Shown here: one piece after another, positions 25,246 to 35,015 of the stretch
Numbering within the stretch: position 1 is the stretch's first letter
How the letters are laid out: each line of letters opens with the position of its first letter
Assembly (NCBI GenBank): GCA_044347745.1
Contig: JBIKUD010000003.1
Location: 1 to 64,000 of the forward strand
DNA length: 64,000 nucleotides
From: JAIBBV01 sp044347745
GTDB taxonomy: Bacteria > Bdellovibrionota_C > UBA2361 > JAFLCA01
Reading direction: 5' to 3'
Notes under the pieces: model-generated
Databases searched by the model: none
Told to the model about the DNA's origin: nothing
Seen by the model: the letters and a program-made list of their open reading frames with translations, nothing else
Program-made: the position numbers and the translations under genes

Positions 25246-26190
25246 ATGCCAACTTCGACATTTTTTGGGTTGAAGCTAGGTTCCTCTCAAAGTAAAGTAC
25301 GGCGAATGGAATGTGTGTTTGCCCATGCCCCAGCTGAGTTTGCAGGCGTAGATACAAGCCGCCCAGAATTTCATGGCCTTACTATGCCCCGGGAGGCGCG
25401 TGGTGAGATTTTTGATCATCTGGTTGAATCGCCATCTATTCAGGGCATTCGCATGGTGCGGGTGTACGTGCCGGCCCAGCGTTTTCTTACAGAACCTCTA
25501 TCTATTATCGTTGTAAATGATGGGCACAAAGCCTTTGAGGCTGCACAGGTGCGAGGCCACCTGGATGCGCCTTGGCTGCAAACCGGTACTCTGCAGCTTC
25601 ACAGAATAATGGATGGGCTCTTGTGTCAGGGGAAAATACGGCCAGCTATTGTGGTAGCGATTGGTCCAAGAGGGTCCTCTCGATTAAACGATTTTATGCC
25701 GCATAAAGAAAAAGTTGAGGGCGTTTCGATTGGTGGGCATGGCGAGCAGTATTTGGATTTTTTAGAGCATGATATCCTTCCTTTTGTGGCACGCGAGTTT
25801 GGCCATTTTGGCCTGAGTAGTCGCGCCGAAGATACAGCCGTGGTGGGTATGTCCATGGGCGGTTTTGCGGCGTTATTTGCTCGTCTTATGCGCCCTCACA
25901 TTTTTGGTTCGGCCCTTGCCCTGTCTCCATCCGCTTGGGTGGAAAACGGGGTGCTCACTACTATGGCTACGGAACGCACGTTGGGGCAGGGTGGTCGAAT
26001 CGCAATTGATATTGGTGAATCTGAGGCACCGAATAACAAAAATTATTGTTCGCAGCTTTTTGCTGCGCTTCGTGAGCATCAAGGGCAAACGGAAATTTTA
26101 GCTGAGGTTGTACAGGGGCAGCACCATGAGGATAGCTGGAGGGAAAGGGTTCCGCGTTTGCTTGAGTTTGTGCTTACTCGAACGCCTTAA
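25246..26190 (+). CDS. Alpha/beta hydrolase, putative esterase (Fes-like)
   Basis: 314 aa, no signal peptide. The nucleophile elbow GMSMG lies near residue 203 (VVGMSMGGFAALFARLMRP), with upstream SIIVVNDGHKAFEA and IVVAIGPRG strands and a candidate catalytic His in QGQHHEDSW near residue 292. This is the putative esterase family D (Fes/YieL), acting on ester bonds of siderophore, acyl or carbohydrate compounds. Substrate unknown. A lipoprotein gene follows, 31 bases after the stop. Confidence 0.8.
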   Translation: MPTSTFFGLKLGSSQSKVRRMECVFAHAPAEFAGVDTSRPEFHGLTMPREARGEIFDHLVESPSIQGIRMVRVYVPAQRFLTEPLSIIVVNDGHKAFEAAQVRGHLDAPWLQTGTLQLHRIMDGLLCQGKIRPAIVVAIGPRGSSRLNDFMPHKEKVEGVSIGGHGEQYLDFLEHDILPFVAREFGHFGLSSRAEDTAVVGMSMGGFAALFARLMRPHIFGSALALSPSAWVENGVLTTMATERTLGQGGRIAIDIGESEAPNNKNYCSQLFAALREHQGQTEILAEVVQGQHHEDSWRERVPRLLEFVLTRTP

Positions 26191-26221
26191 AGGTATTAAT
26201 CACTCTGTCGTGGAAAGTTCT

Positions 26222-26776
26222 ATGCGCATTGTAAGTTGCCTTATTGTGGTGAGTTTGCTTGTTGGTTGTGTCGGAGCATCTCAAAATATAAGTTTTTCGC
26301 CCAATTGGAATAGCGAAGAAGCAGGGCTGCCTCCAATAAAGGCGGATAATTTGCTTGGGGATACTGTGTCGCTGCCTGAAGATTTGAAAGGTTCCCGCAC
26401 ACTTCTTATTATCGGATTTAGTCATGCTCAAAAGGAGTGCATCAAAGAGTGGCTGCGATCAGCAGATTCGATTGCAAAAACAAATCAAAATCTCGTGTCC
26501 TATCGCTTGGCGGTAATTGAGCCGTCTTCATTTCTTTTACGCTCCATAATTCGAAATGGTATGCGACGAGGTATTCTTGAAGAGGCTGAACGCGCGCGCA
26601 TGTTAACTGTTTTCACTGAAGCTGCCACGTTTGCGAAAAGCATTGGATTTGAGAGCGTGGCTGAGTGCGGCGTAGTAATGCTGGATAAGTCCGGTCGGGT
26701 TGTATGGAGGGCGCAAGGTCCATTCACGCCTGCATTAGAGTATCAAATTGCCGCTAGCTTGCAGCCAGCGATGTAA
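26222..26776 (+). CDS. Lipoprotein with thioredoxin-like fold (ATP10-like)
   Basis: 184 aa from ATG 26222, which gives a clean lipoprotein signal: MRIVSCLIVVSLLVGC with the lipobox Cys at about residue 16. Downstream, SRTLLIIGFSHAQKECIKEWL near residue 58 resembles the first strand and helix of the ATP10/SCO-type thioredoxin-like fold, and VVMLDKSGRVVWRAQGPFT near residue 157 its C-terminal part. No CxxC active site is present, so it is not an ordinary thioredoxin. Function uncertain. Probably co-transcribed with the esterase. Confidence 0.6.
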   Translation: MRIVSCLIVVSLLVGCVGASQNISFSPNWNSEEAGLPPIKADNLLGDTVSLPEDLKGSRTLLIIGFSHAQKECIKEWLRSADSIAKTNQNLVSYRLAVIEPSSFLLRSIIRNGMRRGILEEAERARMLTVFTEAATFAKSIGFESVAECGVVMLDKSGRVVWRAQGPFTPALEYQIAASLQPAM

Positions 26777-26952
26777 CTAGCTTAATTTTATTGTATTTTT
26801 ACCTGTCTTTTAGGGCACACGTCCTTCATAGGCTCTTTGTTAAGGACTCTTACAGGAGTATTGTTGAATAAATCAAATCGAGGGCAAGTAGTCTTCGGGT
26901 TTGCTTCCTCTCTCTTGAAAACGGCAGAGGGAGATTCCTCTAAGGATTGTGT

Positions 26953-27954
26953 GTGGTAGCTCCCAACTTTGACGGCCGAGATTCGGATAGAAATTCGCTT
27001 TTCGGTGCAGCACCTTTGGTGCCAACTTTTTCCGTTCATAATGACTTTATTGCGCCTGAAACATCTAAGTTAGATCGAACTAAGAGGCCAGAGGCTGGTG
27101 GGCTTGAAAATTTGCAAGCTTGGGCTGGCGATGTAGCGCGGATTACGTTGCGTGTGGGGGGTCAACCGTCCTCCTCGTTATCGGAGTATGTGGGCGCCGC
27201 GAGCTCCGCAGAGCTTAGGGCCGATGTTGCGGGCCAAAAATTTCGTGGAGCTTACTTCCCGCGCTTATTTAGTTTCCAAGATACAGTAAAAATAAGCCTC
27301 AACACTCCAAGTTATGAACCTCAAAGCGGCTGGAGCGGAATGTTTGAGGTAAAAGCCCATCACCGTGATGGCAGTGGGGGGCGTGAAGTTTTTGGATTGC
27401 GCGCAAACGCCAACACCGTGAGTGACGGTTCGGAGCGAGCTCTTGAATTTTTTAGGGGCTGTGTACTTGGAGCTTATGTAGGACTTCGTTACAAGGGGGC
27501 AGATATGCTTCGCGATCGGTCCAGCTTTATGCCGGACCTTGCTCCCACGCGACAGGGACTTTTTAATACTGTCGAGAAAAGCGACATTACAGCTTTTGCT
27601 AGGCGTCTTATTGGTTTTTCCGGACCTGGGCAAAGTGTGGTAGAGGAGCCGATTTCGGCTGTATTGCGCCCTAAAGTTGGGCTGCCAGGAGAACTGCGGG
27701 AAAAGGTGCCTGGAGCATTTGAAACTTCTGCTGGTTTGGTCGGGTTACAAATTTCGGGGGGCCGGCGAAATGAGGCTCTCAATATGTTCCTAAATTTAGA
27801 GAGCGCTACCCTGAGTATAGCCGCAGCTTCTCCTGGGCAGTTTGAGGCCAAGCGTGGGAGCCGAACTTTTATTTCGGCCGTTAACTCTCTTGATACAGCC
27901 GCGCTTTTGATGAAAGGCATGGCGCTTGGATATCTTGCTGGCCTTGGTAAATAG
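26953..27954 (+). CDS. Hypothetical protein, no recognised family
   Basis: 333 aa from GTG 26953, selected because AAGGA lies six bases upstream; a TTG at 26947 is the other option. Soluble, no signal peptide or membrane segment. Gly- and Ser-rich with alternating strands, for example AWAGDVARITLRVGG near residue 60 and GVYVGLRYKG-like GAYVGLRYKGAD near 177, and a final helix LLMKGMALGYLAGLGK. Two related segments, ELRADVAGQKFRGAYFP and EAKRGSRTFISAVNS, may be internal repeats. Function unknown. Stand-alone between a lipoprotein gene and a helicase gene. Confidence 0.5.
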   Translation: MVAPNFDGRDSDRNSLFGAAPLVPTFSVHNDFIAPETSKLDRTKRPEAGGLENLQAWAGDVARITLRVGGQPSSSLSEYVGAASSAELRADVAGQKFRGAYFPRLFSFQDTVKISLNTPSYEPQSGWSGMFEVKAHHRDGSGGREVFGLRANANTVSDGSERALEFFRGCVLGAYVGLRYKGADMLRDRSSFMPDLAPTRQGLFNTVEKSDITAFARRLIGFSGPGQSVVEEPISAVLRPKVGLPGELREKVPGAFETSAGLVGLQISGGRRNEALNMFLNLESATLSIAAASPGQFEAKRGSRTFISAVNSLDTAALLMKGMALGYLAGLGK

Positions 27955-28079
27955 CGGCCGAAACTTGCGCCATCTGAGGGTTCTTTGTAGATTCAGCCCC
28001 TCTTTTAGAAGGGCAGCTTCGTGCGCGTCGTGTTGATGTGTTCAAAAGCCAGCGCCCATGCCCAGAGTGCCGAATTAAT

Positions 28080-30113
28080 ATGAGTATCTCAGAAGACGCC
28101 CGCCGAATGCTTGAAGAAGAGCAGCAGATCCTCGATGAGGTCCTTAAGTCCCTCGGTGGTCAAATATCTAAAGGTAATGATCGCCTTCAAATAGAAAGCG
28201 CCCGCGCCAGAGAGCTGACCTCAGAGATAGTGGCTACGAGAAGGGCTGAGGAGAAGGCGATGCTTGCCTCCGACGAGGCAGTTTCTCATGGGCTGCGAGA
28301 ACAAAAGCAAGAAGAGTTAAAGTCTTTGCAAAAAATTATTGATAAGCCCTATTTTGCAAGATTTATAGTTGAAGAAGAGATACACGGGAAACCTAAACAA
28401 TTTGACTATAAAATTGGATTTGCTGCCAACACAGACTGCCGCATTATTGATTGGCGTAAGGCTCCCATATCAAAATTGTATTACGAGTACCGCGAAAATG
28501 ATGAGTATTCAGAGGAAATTCAGGGGAAAGAGCGAACGGGTAAAGTAGTATTAAGAAATTCAATTGATATTGAAAAATCTGTGCTTAAACGGGTCACCTG
28601 TCGGTACGGCACTTTTATGCAAGTGTCTGGGGAGTGGACTGGAAATTCGCATAATGGTCATAAAGGCGCCAAGGGTGGCAAAGCGTTGCCACACATACTT
28701 TCTCTTATCACTCCAGAACAATTTCAGTTGATAACTGAAGAGGCTCAAAGCGCAATTTTAATTCAAGGTATTGCAGGATCAGGCAAAACCACAGTTGCCC
28801 TGCATCGCCTCGCGTGGCTTTTGCATCAGGACAATTCCCCCCTGAAACCAGTGGAAAGTGTGGTGGTCGTATTTAGCGCTGCGCTTAAGCGATATATTGG
28901 CGGAACACTACCGTCTATCGGTATCGAGGGAGTCGATGTGCTTACCTTTGCTGAATGGACTGCACGCTCAATTGCCACCCATTGCCCGCATGTGCTGAAC
29001 GAAAACCGGCAACTGAGGCGACCACTGCAGAGGCCGTCATCAAGCATCGAAAGGGTTAAAAGATCATTGGCCGTGCTTAGGGTGTTGGAGGAAATTGCGC
29101 TTAGCAAAAGCACCCAGTCTCCAGAAGAACTTGTCCTACAGGCATTATCACAGCCTCGGCGAATTCTTGAATTAGATGAAAGTCGATTGCTTACCTCAGA
29201 GCTTTTGAAAGCTGCATACGAGCGAGCGCTTGAGAATAGACAGCAATTAAGCGTCGATTTTTGTGATGATGCGCTTTTACTACGTGCGGTGCAGCTTTTG
29301 AGCGGCGGTGTGACTCTGAAAGATGGTCATTGTGGGCGTTACGGCCATATTGTGGCGGATGAAGTGCAAGACATGAGTCCTGCCGAACTCGCCAGCGTTA
29401 TAGGTGCAGTAGAAAAACCAAGTTCACTCACGTTGGTGGGAGACACTGCGCAAAAGGTGGAAACATCCTCAAGTTTTCCTGGTTGGGAAAAACTAAGAGC
29501 AAGCTGTAGCCTTAAAGACTCAATGTCCACGTATGTGTCTTTAGACGTAAGTCATCGGTCGACTTTGCCGATTATGCGACTTGCTGACTATGTGCAGAAT
29601 CGCAGTCTAGTTACTAAAGGACGCGAGGGCAGGGTGCCCATCTGGTTTTCCTGTGATGATGAAGCTCAAGGAATTCGTTGCATCATTGACTGGCTTTCAA
29701 AAGCTATTGAACGTTTCCCAGATGCACTAACCGCAGTTATTTGTGCTTCTCGCGAGGATGCCAGAGTCGCATACGGATATTTAAATCCAAGCTTTGGTGC
29801 GGCCGTCCGCCGAGGCGATGAAAATGACTTTTCGTTTGAAGAAGGAATAATTGTGACCGACGCTGCCCAAGCGAAAGGACTAGAGTTTACGAATGTGCTG
29901 ATTTGGAATCCAAGTCGAAAAAGTTATGCGAAAGATGAGCGCGGGCGAAATTTATTGTACATCGCAATTACCAGAGCTGAAGAGAATCTGTGCCTTGTTA
30001 GCTGGGACCCAGTTTCTCCGTTACTACCCAGTTTTGGATCGAAGCTTTTTCGTTGTTACGACATGAGTGCTCCAAAAGAGGAGCCAGCGTCGCTTGAAGT
30101 TAGCTCTGACTAG
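28080..30113 (+). CDS. HelD/UvrD-like superfamily 1 helicase
   Basis: 677 aa from ATG 28080 (a GTG at 28038 would add 14 residues). The N-terminal 110 residues are a charged coiled coil (RRMLEEEQQILDEVLKSLG). Walker A is IQGIAGSGKTTVALHRLAWL near residue 232, Walker B is HIVADEVQDMSP near 440, and the final motif is LLYIAITRAEENLCLVSW near 640. A coiled coil plus an insertion between helicase motifs fits HelD-type proteins, which bind RNA polymerase and recycle it. DNA helicase IV is the alternative. Single gene, convergent with the secreted protein below. Confidence 0.8.
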   Translation: MSISEDARRMLEEEQQILDEVLKSLGGQISKGNDRLQIESARARELTSEIVATRRAEEKAMLASDEAVSHGLREQKQEELKSLQKIIDKPYFARFIVEEEIHGKPKQFDYKIGFAANTDCRIIDWRKAPISKLYYEYRENDEYSEEIQGKERTGKVVLRNSIDIEKSVLKRVTCRYGTFMQVSGEWTGNSHNGHKGAKGGKALPHILSLITPEQFQLITEEAQSAILIQGIAGSGKTTVALHRLAWLLHQDNSPLKPVESVVVVFSAALKRYIGGTLPSIGIEGVDVLTFAEWTARSIATHCPHVLNENRQLRRPLQRPSSSIERVKRSLAVLRVLEEIALSKSTQSPEELVLQALSQPRRILELDESRLLTSELLKAAYERALENRQQLSVDFCDDALLLRAVQLLSGGVTLKDGHCGRYGHIVADEVQDMSPAELASVIGAVEKPSSLTLVGDTAQKVETSSSFPGWEKLRASCSLKDSMSTYVSLDVSHRSTLPIMRLADYVQNRSLVTKGREGRVPIWFSCDDEAQGIRCIIDWLSKAIERFPDALTAVICASREDARVAYGYLNPSFGAAVRRGDENDFSFEEGIIVTDAAQAKGLEFTNVLIWNPSRKSYAKDERGRNLLYIAITRAEENLCLVSWDPVSPLLPSFGSKLFRCYDMSAPKEEPASLEVSSD

Positions 30114-30114
30114 G

Positions 30115-32217
30115 TTAAGAGCAGGCCGGCCCACTATCTATTGCTGTTTCAGCCGGAGTATAGGGAGAAGAACTAAGAGAGTTGCACCAACCAGGATGGC
30201 ATTTATTTTGAGTGCCATTTGCGCACAAGTTTGGATAGTTACTTAAGGTGCCCCAACTCTCCATAGCACCTAATGAACTATGCGCTCCTGATACATACCC
30301 TTCAGTGTACAAACGATCGAGAAGATCAAATAAGGCTGTGTTTGAAAATGCGCTTTCGAGACCTAATAATCTGAGAGCTAAAAATTCACCGAGCCAAGCG
30401 CTGGGGCCACAGCAGAAAAAATAATTGTTATAGGTGTTACGATCCCAATTTCCGGTCGGCCAATTGCTGCAGGGAAAGTTTGAATTATATCTCGGGAAAT
30501 TATTTATTCCCAAATAGAGCGGATTGGACGGTGCATCATAAACAGGGCCACAGGTTTTTCTGAAATAATTCTTGTTATTCCCATTCAGCACCACGTTGCG
30601 CATTGCGGGCACTTGTAGAGCTGCGCCAGCATACACAATGGCTGAAACTAAACCATATCCCGCATGCCCGTTGGCTCCTACAAAACCTACCCATCCGGGC
30701 ACATATACTTTTCCGGCTTCCAACGCATAAAAAGCATCTATTCCTATTTGAGAGATATGTTTCGCAAGTTCAATTTTTTGCGTGAAATTAATATTATTAC
30801 TTACAAGCAACATCATGGCTTCGCCAAGATCCATACTTACGGCTGTGCCATAAGAGCGCATGTTTTGATTGGGAGCGATGCGAGTATAGCCCTCGGCGGC
30901 TGCATCAACTAACCAGGTTTTTTCGATGCCTCTCAGAACTCCTGTGTATGAACCCAAAAGCGGTGACGTTGGCAGGTTTACTGATATATAGGACGGGTCT
31001 GCATTTCGTAAGAAAAAGCGCGGCTTGGCTGAGCCAGGGGGCACCATGCGCGGGTAGGGAGGCCGAAGTTCATCGACATATGGCAGCTCATCGGCGGAAG
31101 GCACTATGGTAAGTACAAATGCGGTTTTTACCCCAGACCAGTTACAGGCGCCGCGAAAATCCAGGTAGCCAGACACTGTAGTTCCCAGCGGCGTACATTC
31201 GCGCGTATCGGCAACACTTTTGGTGAGTACCAGCGACTGAGTAACTTGACTATTAAAAAGTCGTGGATACGCGACCCCCAATCCCGGCTGGCCGCCGGCG
31301 CGGCTGGTGACGCTCTGAATTTGCTCCGGTATGGGATCGATTAAACTTAAATTCCGTCTTCTATCGTAATAACAAGCAGAGCTTACGGGCCCACATTTGG
31401 CATCCCACTGAGTTCTGTCAAATTCAGTACAATGAGCAGTCCAAAAGGTTTCGTCCTGTATACAGCCATACGGAAAACCATTTGCTGGGGTGAGGCGGCC
31501 AGACTGCCCCATTATAGATTGATCTATTGGAGCGGGGCTAACCGAGCTAATTATAAAGGGCTGAAGCGCTGCTGGCTCTCCGTTGGCGTAATAAGCAATG
31601 GTGACTGGCCTATCAAAATTTAGGGTAATTTCCTCGTGAGTGAGAGAGGTCACAACAGTAGTCGGCGCACGTCCAATGCCCACGGGAACTCCGGTTGCGG
31701 TTGGAGGCGGAGTGGGAAAAGGAGTTCCGCCAGAAAGCCCGCCATCGGGTGTTGCAGTTGGCGGCGGGGTAGCGTCAAGATCTGTAGTGGGAGTCGGGGT
31801 TGGCGTGATTTCGTCAGGCCCTGCCCAGGTCAGACATTCGTTACACTTTGCGAGCTTTGATTCGAGAAACTGAATTTCTCTGCGTTTACTCGGAGTGGGA
31901 GCTCTATTTTGAGATTTGCGTTTAGATTGAAGTGATCGCTGAATTTCTAGGCGTCGTATAGCAGCGAGAGAAAATTTTTTGTCCCGCAGATCACCTTTAC
32001 GCACTTTTCCAAAGAGGCCCTTTTGCTTTAATTCATCGTAATAACAAACAAGTTGGTAGTTGCCCAAAAACGGGCGAAGTTTAGACGACAGGGTATATAC
32101 TTTAGGGTTGCCCGGTGTCGCATTCCGTTCTTTAGCAACGGCGACGTTGGCGCCTAGAAGCAGGCACGCAGCAGCGATCATTAGTTTAAAATTTGGGACC
32201 CAAGACTTTAATTCCAC
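30115..32217 (-). CDS. Large secreted protein with Thr-Pro linker, unknown
   Basis: 700 aa. The signal peptide ends near AVAKE (residue 30). Then comes a basic coiled-coil-like stretch (KSQNRAPTPSKRREIQFLESK) and a linker of TPTPTPTTD and TPPPTATPDGG repeats (about residues 137-170). The C-terminal 500 residues form an all-helical-looking domain with many Trp, Tyr, Gly and six or more Cys. Segments such as YGTAVSMDLGEAMMLLV and NGHAGYGLVSAIVYAG resemble alpha/alpha-toroid polysaccharide-active enzymes, but no catalytic motif was identified. The Thr-Pro linker suggests a secreted modular enzyme or adhesin. Confidence 0.5.
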   Translation of the reverse strand: MELKSWVPNFKLMIAAACLLLGANVAVAKERNATPGNPKVYTLSSKLRPFLGNYQLVCYYDELKQKGLFGKVRKGDLRDKKFSLAAIRRLEIQRSLQSKRKSQNRAPTPSKRREIQFLESKLAKCNECLTWAGPDEITPTPTPTTDLDATPPPTATPDGGLSGGTPFPTPPPTATGVPVGIGRAPTTVVTSLTHEEITLNFDRPVTIAYYANGEPAALQPFIISSVSPAPIDQSIMGQSGRLTPANGFPYGCIQDETFWTAHCTEFDRTQWDAKCGPVSSACYYDRRRNLSLIDPIPEQIQSVTSRAGGQPGLGVAYPRLFNSQVTQSLVLTKSVADTRECTPLGTTVSGYLDFRGACNWSGVKTAFVLTIVPSADELPYVDELRPPYPRMVPPGSAKPRFFLRNADPSYISVNLPTSPLLGSYTGVLRGIEKTWLVDAAAEGYTRIAPNQNMRSYGTAVSMDLGEAMMLLVSNNINFTQKIELAKHISQIGIDAFYALEAGKVYVPGWVGFVGANGHAGYGLVSAIVYAGAALQVPAMRNVVLNGNNKNYFRKTCGPVYDAPSNPLYLGINNFPRYNSNFPCSNWPTGNWDRNTYNNYFFCCGPSAWLGEFLALRLLGLESAFSNTALFDLLDRLYTEGYVSGAHSSLGAMESWGTLSNYPNLCANGTQNKCHPGWCNSLSSSPYTPAETAIDSGPACS

Positions 32218-32367
32218 CTAACCCTACCTTAAGACGGAGAGCGCACACATTTGACGCGCGGGCGATTAGCCACTGTATAAATGTGTACTGCAAATAGGAT
32301 GTCTAATCCATTCAGCTTACTTCGCTCAAATGGTATCTGAATAATATTAGATGCTTAACTCACTATT

Positions 32368-33306
32368 TCATCTGGTTGCAAGTAGGTACAGGTCTTGTCC
32401 TATTGTTCTTTCTTTGGGGTTCGCGGGCATCAAAATGATGCATTTTTGCGGAGCATAAACCGGCCCGATTTCATCCTGCCCAATAAGCTCTCCGGGCTCA
32501 AGGGGGTCAAAACTTTGAAATGATTTTGCATATTCAAAATTTTTACTACGCACACTGAATACGGATTTAATTCGATATACGGTTAACTTTGAGGGGGAGA
32601 TAGATAAAGAGGTTCCCTCACACATTCCGAGCACATTTAAAAAAGTGTGAATGGCAGAGTACGCGTAGTCAGCGCCGCCCGGCCAATCTCGTTGCCCGCA
32701 TTCAAGCGTAATACCTATTCCGCCTTTTGAATTACAATAGGTTTCAGTGTCTCCTGTTATGCTGGCTGCACCAAGTGCGCCCCAGCCAACTACTAAAGGT
32801 GAAAACCCCAAAGTTTTTGCGAAATCAAAAGCAGACTCTTCGCACATTGCGAATGGAATAGTGGGGGCAGTGGTGCTGTGAAGATCTAGTAAATAGTCGG
32901 TGTCGGCATATAAGGGGCGCAGTTCAGCGGCTCGGGTGAGTTCGACGGAAAGCGAAGACGGCGCGACTGAATCTATAAAAAGTCGATTCAAGTTATGGTC
33001 TATATGCTGTTTTCCTTCGATGAAAGCACGGATATTAGCGAATACTAGCGTTAAAGTGCCCCGATGAAGATGTCCTGTTCCATTTGCGAAGTGCTGCAGG
33101 AGATTTTTTAACGCATAGAATCCGCAGGGTTCGTTGCCATGCACAATGCCGCTTACGAGCAGACGAGGTCCAGGATGGCTACCCTCAATTTTGTAAGCTG
33201 CTGGGCAGTTTGCAATAGAAGCCGCCCCGGCCGAAACGGCCAATTTATTCAGAGAATCGAGTAGGTTCGCGTAAGAACCACTATCGAATTGACTATTGCT
33301 TTGCAT
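32368..33306 (-). CDS. M14-type deacylase (AstE/aspartoacylase family)
   Basis: 312 aa. The zinc-binding motif LLVSGIVHGNEPCG near residue 50 (His and Glu ligands), HIDHNLNRLFIDS near residue 105 and DYLLDLHSTT near residue 140 (third ligand His) give the complete AstE/AspA active site, with a final Glu in LECGQRDW near 200. Members hydrolyse N-acyl amino acids such as N-succinylglutamate or N-acetylaspartate. It lies 9 bases downstream of an ATP-grasp ligase gene in one operon, suggesting it trims the ligase product or regenerates its substrate. Confidence 0.85.
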   Translation of the reverse strand: MQSNSQFDSGSYANLLDSLNKLAVSAGAASIANCPAAYKIEGSHPGPRLLVSGIVHGNEPCGFYALKNLLQHFANGTGHLHRGTLTLVFANIRAFIEGKQHIDHNLNRLFIDSVAPSSLSVELTRAAELRPLYADTDYLLDLHSTTAPTIPFAMCEESAFDFAKTLGFSPLVVGWGALGAASITGDTETYCNSKGGIGITLECGQRDWPGGADYAYSAIHTFLNVLGMCEGTSLSISPSKLTVYRIKSVFSVRSKNFEYAKSFQSFDPLEPGELIGQDEIGPVYAPQKCIILMPANPKERTIGQDLYLLATR

Positions 33307-33315
33307 AGCTTGCTT

Positions 33316-34884
33316 TTAGTTAACTAGTAGCATGCATCTCTGGCTAAGGTTAGCCAAAATTTCTCGGCAATGCTTAATGCCCTGATTAGAGGCAATAACG
33401 AGTCTTAAGTTTTGCCCCGGGTGTAGCACTTCAAGAGTTCCGTCGGCGTTTTTTCGCTGTATTGAATCTAAAAATGTTGGAATTACGCAGCCAAAATCGG
33501 GGTCTCTTTGCTCGTGAAGGGCCAATCCGTTGTTGTCGGTAAGAAGAGGAGCCACTTCGTCAAATGATGACATGGAGACCGGAAGTTTTAGTTTTGCGTT
33601 AATCCAATGAATTGCTCCAATCTTTTCTGCTACAATGTGGGCGTATGACGAGTTTATTGGTCTTCCGTTCGCTTCAATTACTATAGGCTCCTCTTCGCCC
33701 TTGCTGTTTCGAACGACGAGATAGTCTACCCCAAAAATTCCCGCATACCCGAGCTCGTGGTGGTAGAAGTTTGCAACAGACTTAAGCATGGCGTCTACTT
33801 TTTCTTTAAGTACCGCTTCGTGTGCTAATGACTCGTTACCAAGATAGGCCCCATCTTTAGTAATTTGCCTTGTGTAGGTTACTATAGTGCTTTGGCCATC
33901 CTTATTGAGAATAACCATAGCAGCGCAGTTATCGACTACTTCTCCTAAGACACTCGCATCGGCTTCTATAATAATGCTCGTGCCACTGGGCGTGAAGGAG
34001 TCTTTTGCCCAGAAATTCTCGTGTGCTTCCATATCGTACTGGTTAGACGCAAAAGCTTTGTCTACCTCGCCCCTTAATTTCTGAATTGCATTTCGTGCCT
34101 TCTCCTCGGTGAATGGGGCATCTACTGGAATTACTGTATCGCCTCCAGCTCCATGCGACAGTTTAAACCATAAGCGCGGTGCATGCCCAAAGGCTTCAAG
34201 TGCAGCAGTAACCGACTCCGGAGAATTTACTTTTATTCCAGGACTCATCCTAAATCCGTAAGCAGGAGCCATCTCACGCAAAAGCGCTTTGTTGTTGGTG
34301 GCCTGTGGATCGGAATCCTGGATAGGGTCTGCCCCCGCCGCGCGGGCTTGCTGACGAGCCAGATTAGAAGGGAAGGTAAATACGATTTTAGCGTTCTTTA
34401 GTTCATTGGGTAGTTCAAGCCCCTGAGCATCAAGCGCTGCCAGAGGATCTAGGTGCGGAAAACCGATTCCGCCAGGGAGTGGATTTACTTCTAATATTTG
34501 CTGTTCAGTTTCAAGTAGTCCGCGTCTAACATAATAGTTGGCAAAGCCTTCTGGCAAAGGCAAGGAAAGGGCAAATTCGCCCGAACGTAAGGTGGCAGCG
34601 CTGTAGGTAGTTAACGCCGCAACCTGGGTAGGCTCTGGCACAATGTCAAAGGCGGTAAGCATTTCATTTTGAACAGCGGCGCCGCAATTGTTATTCACGT
34701 AGATAGAGGGCCCCTCTGCTTCAGCACCATGAGCAAGCAAGGTGCTCCCGGCGAGACTTAGCTTATTCTCTGTCGCTGGCCCGAGGCGTAAGGCGTTTAA
34801 TTCTTGCGCGCCAGTACCATGAATGTTTGCAATTTGGGTTAGTTCCACCTGAGGAATATGGGACTTATTCGGCGTTGTTTCCAT
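33316..34884 (-). CDS. ATP-grasp domain ligase
   Basis: 522 aa. A long N-terminal pre-ATP-grasp half (residues 1-205) includes IYVNNNCGAAVQNEML and KIVFTFPSNLARQQAR. The ATP-grasp domain starts at NNKALLREMAPAYGFRM (about 214), has LWFKLSHGAGGDTV near 248 and the metal-binding end PIVIEANGRPINSSYAH near 420. Such enzymes join a carboxylate to an amine with ATP, often making peptides or amino-acid conjugates. It is outside the common RimK size and layout, closer to preATP-grasp/peptide-ligase proteins. Substrate unknown. Operon with an M14 deacylase and divergent from an HTH-ACT regulator. Confidence 0.75.
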   Translation of the reverse strand: METTPNKSHIPQVELTQIANIHGTGAQELNALRLGPATENKLSLAGSTLLAHGAEAEGPSIYVNNNCGAAVQNEMLTAFDIVPEPTQVAALTTYSAATLRSGEFALSLPLPEGFANYYVRRGLLETEQQILEVNPLPGGIGFPHLDPLAALDAQGLELPNELKNAKIVFTFPSNLARQQARAAGADPIQDSDPQATNNKALLREMAPAYGFRMSPGIKVNSPESVTAALEAFGHAPRLWFKLSHGAGGDTVIPVDAPFTEEKARNAIQKLRGEVDKAFASNQYDMEAHENFWAKDSFTPSGTSIIIEADASVLGEVVDNCAAMVILNKDGQSTIVTYTRQITKDGAYLGNESLAHEAVLKEKVDAMLKSVANFYHHELGYAGIFGVDYLVVRNSKGEEEPIVIEANGRPINSSYAHIVAEKIGAIHWINAKLKLPVSMSSFDEVAPLLTDNNGLALHEQRDPDFGCVIPTFLDSIQRKNADGTLEVLHPGQNLRLVIASNQGIKHCREILANLSQRCMLLVN

Positions 34885-34939
34885 ATAGGTGAGACTAGTG
34901 CTTCAAGCAGAGCAAAAAAAGTGAGGCATTTTGCATCTT

Positions 34940-34984
34940 GTCTAGAGTTGGTCTATGATTAGGCTAAGATGTCTAAAATTAGAC
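34940..34984. promoter_or_regulatory. Tandem palindromic operator in the divergent promoter
   Basis: A perfect 14-bp palindrome GTCTAA-AA-TTAGAC (34971-34984) and a near-perfect one GTCTATGATTAGGC (34951-34964) start exactly 20 bases apart, two helical turns. A GTCTA half-site at 34940-34944 lies 11 bases before them. Placed between the ATP-grasp operon and the HTH-ACT gene, this looks like a cooperative binding site for the ACT regulator. Confidence 0.6.
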
Positions 34985-35015
34985 TATTTTCGAGGCCAAC
35001 ACAGAGAGCAGCTTC

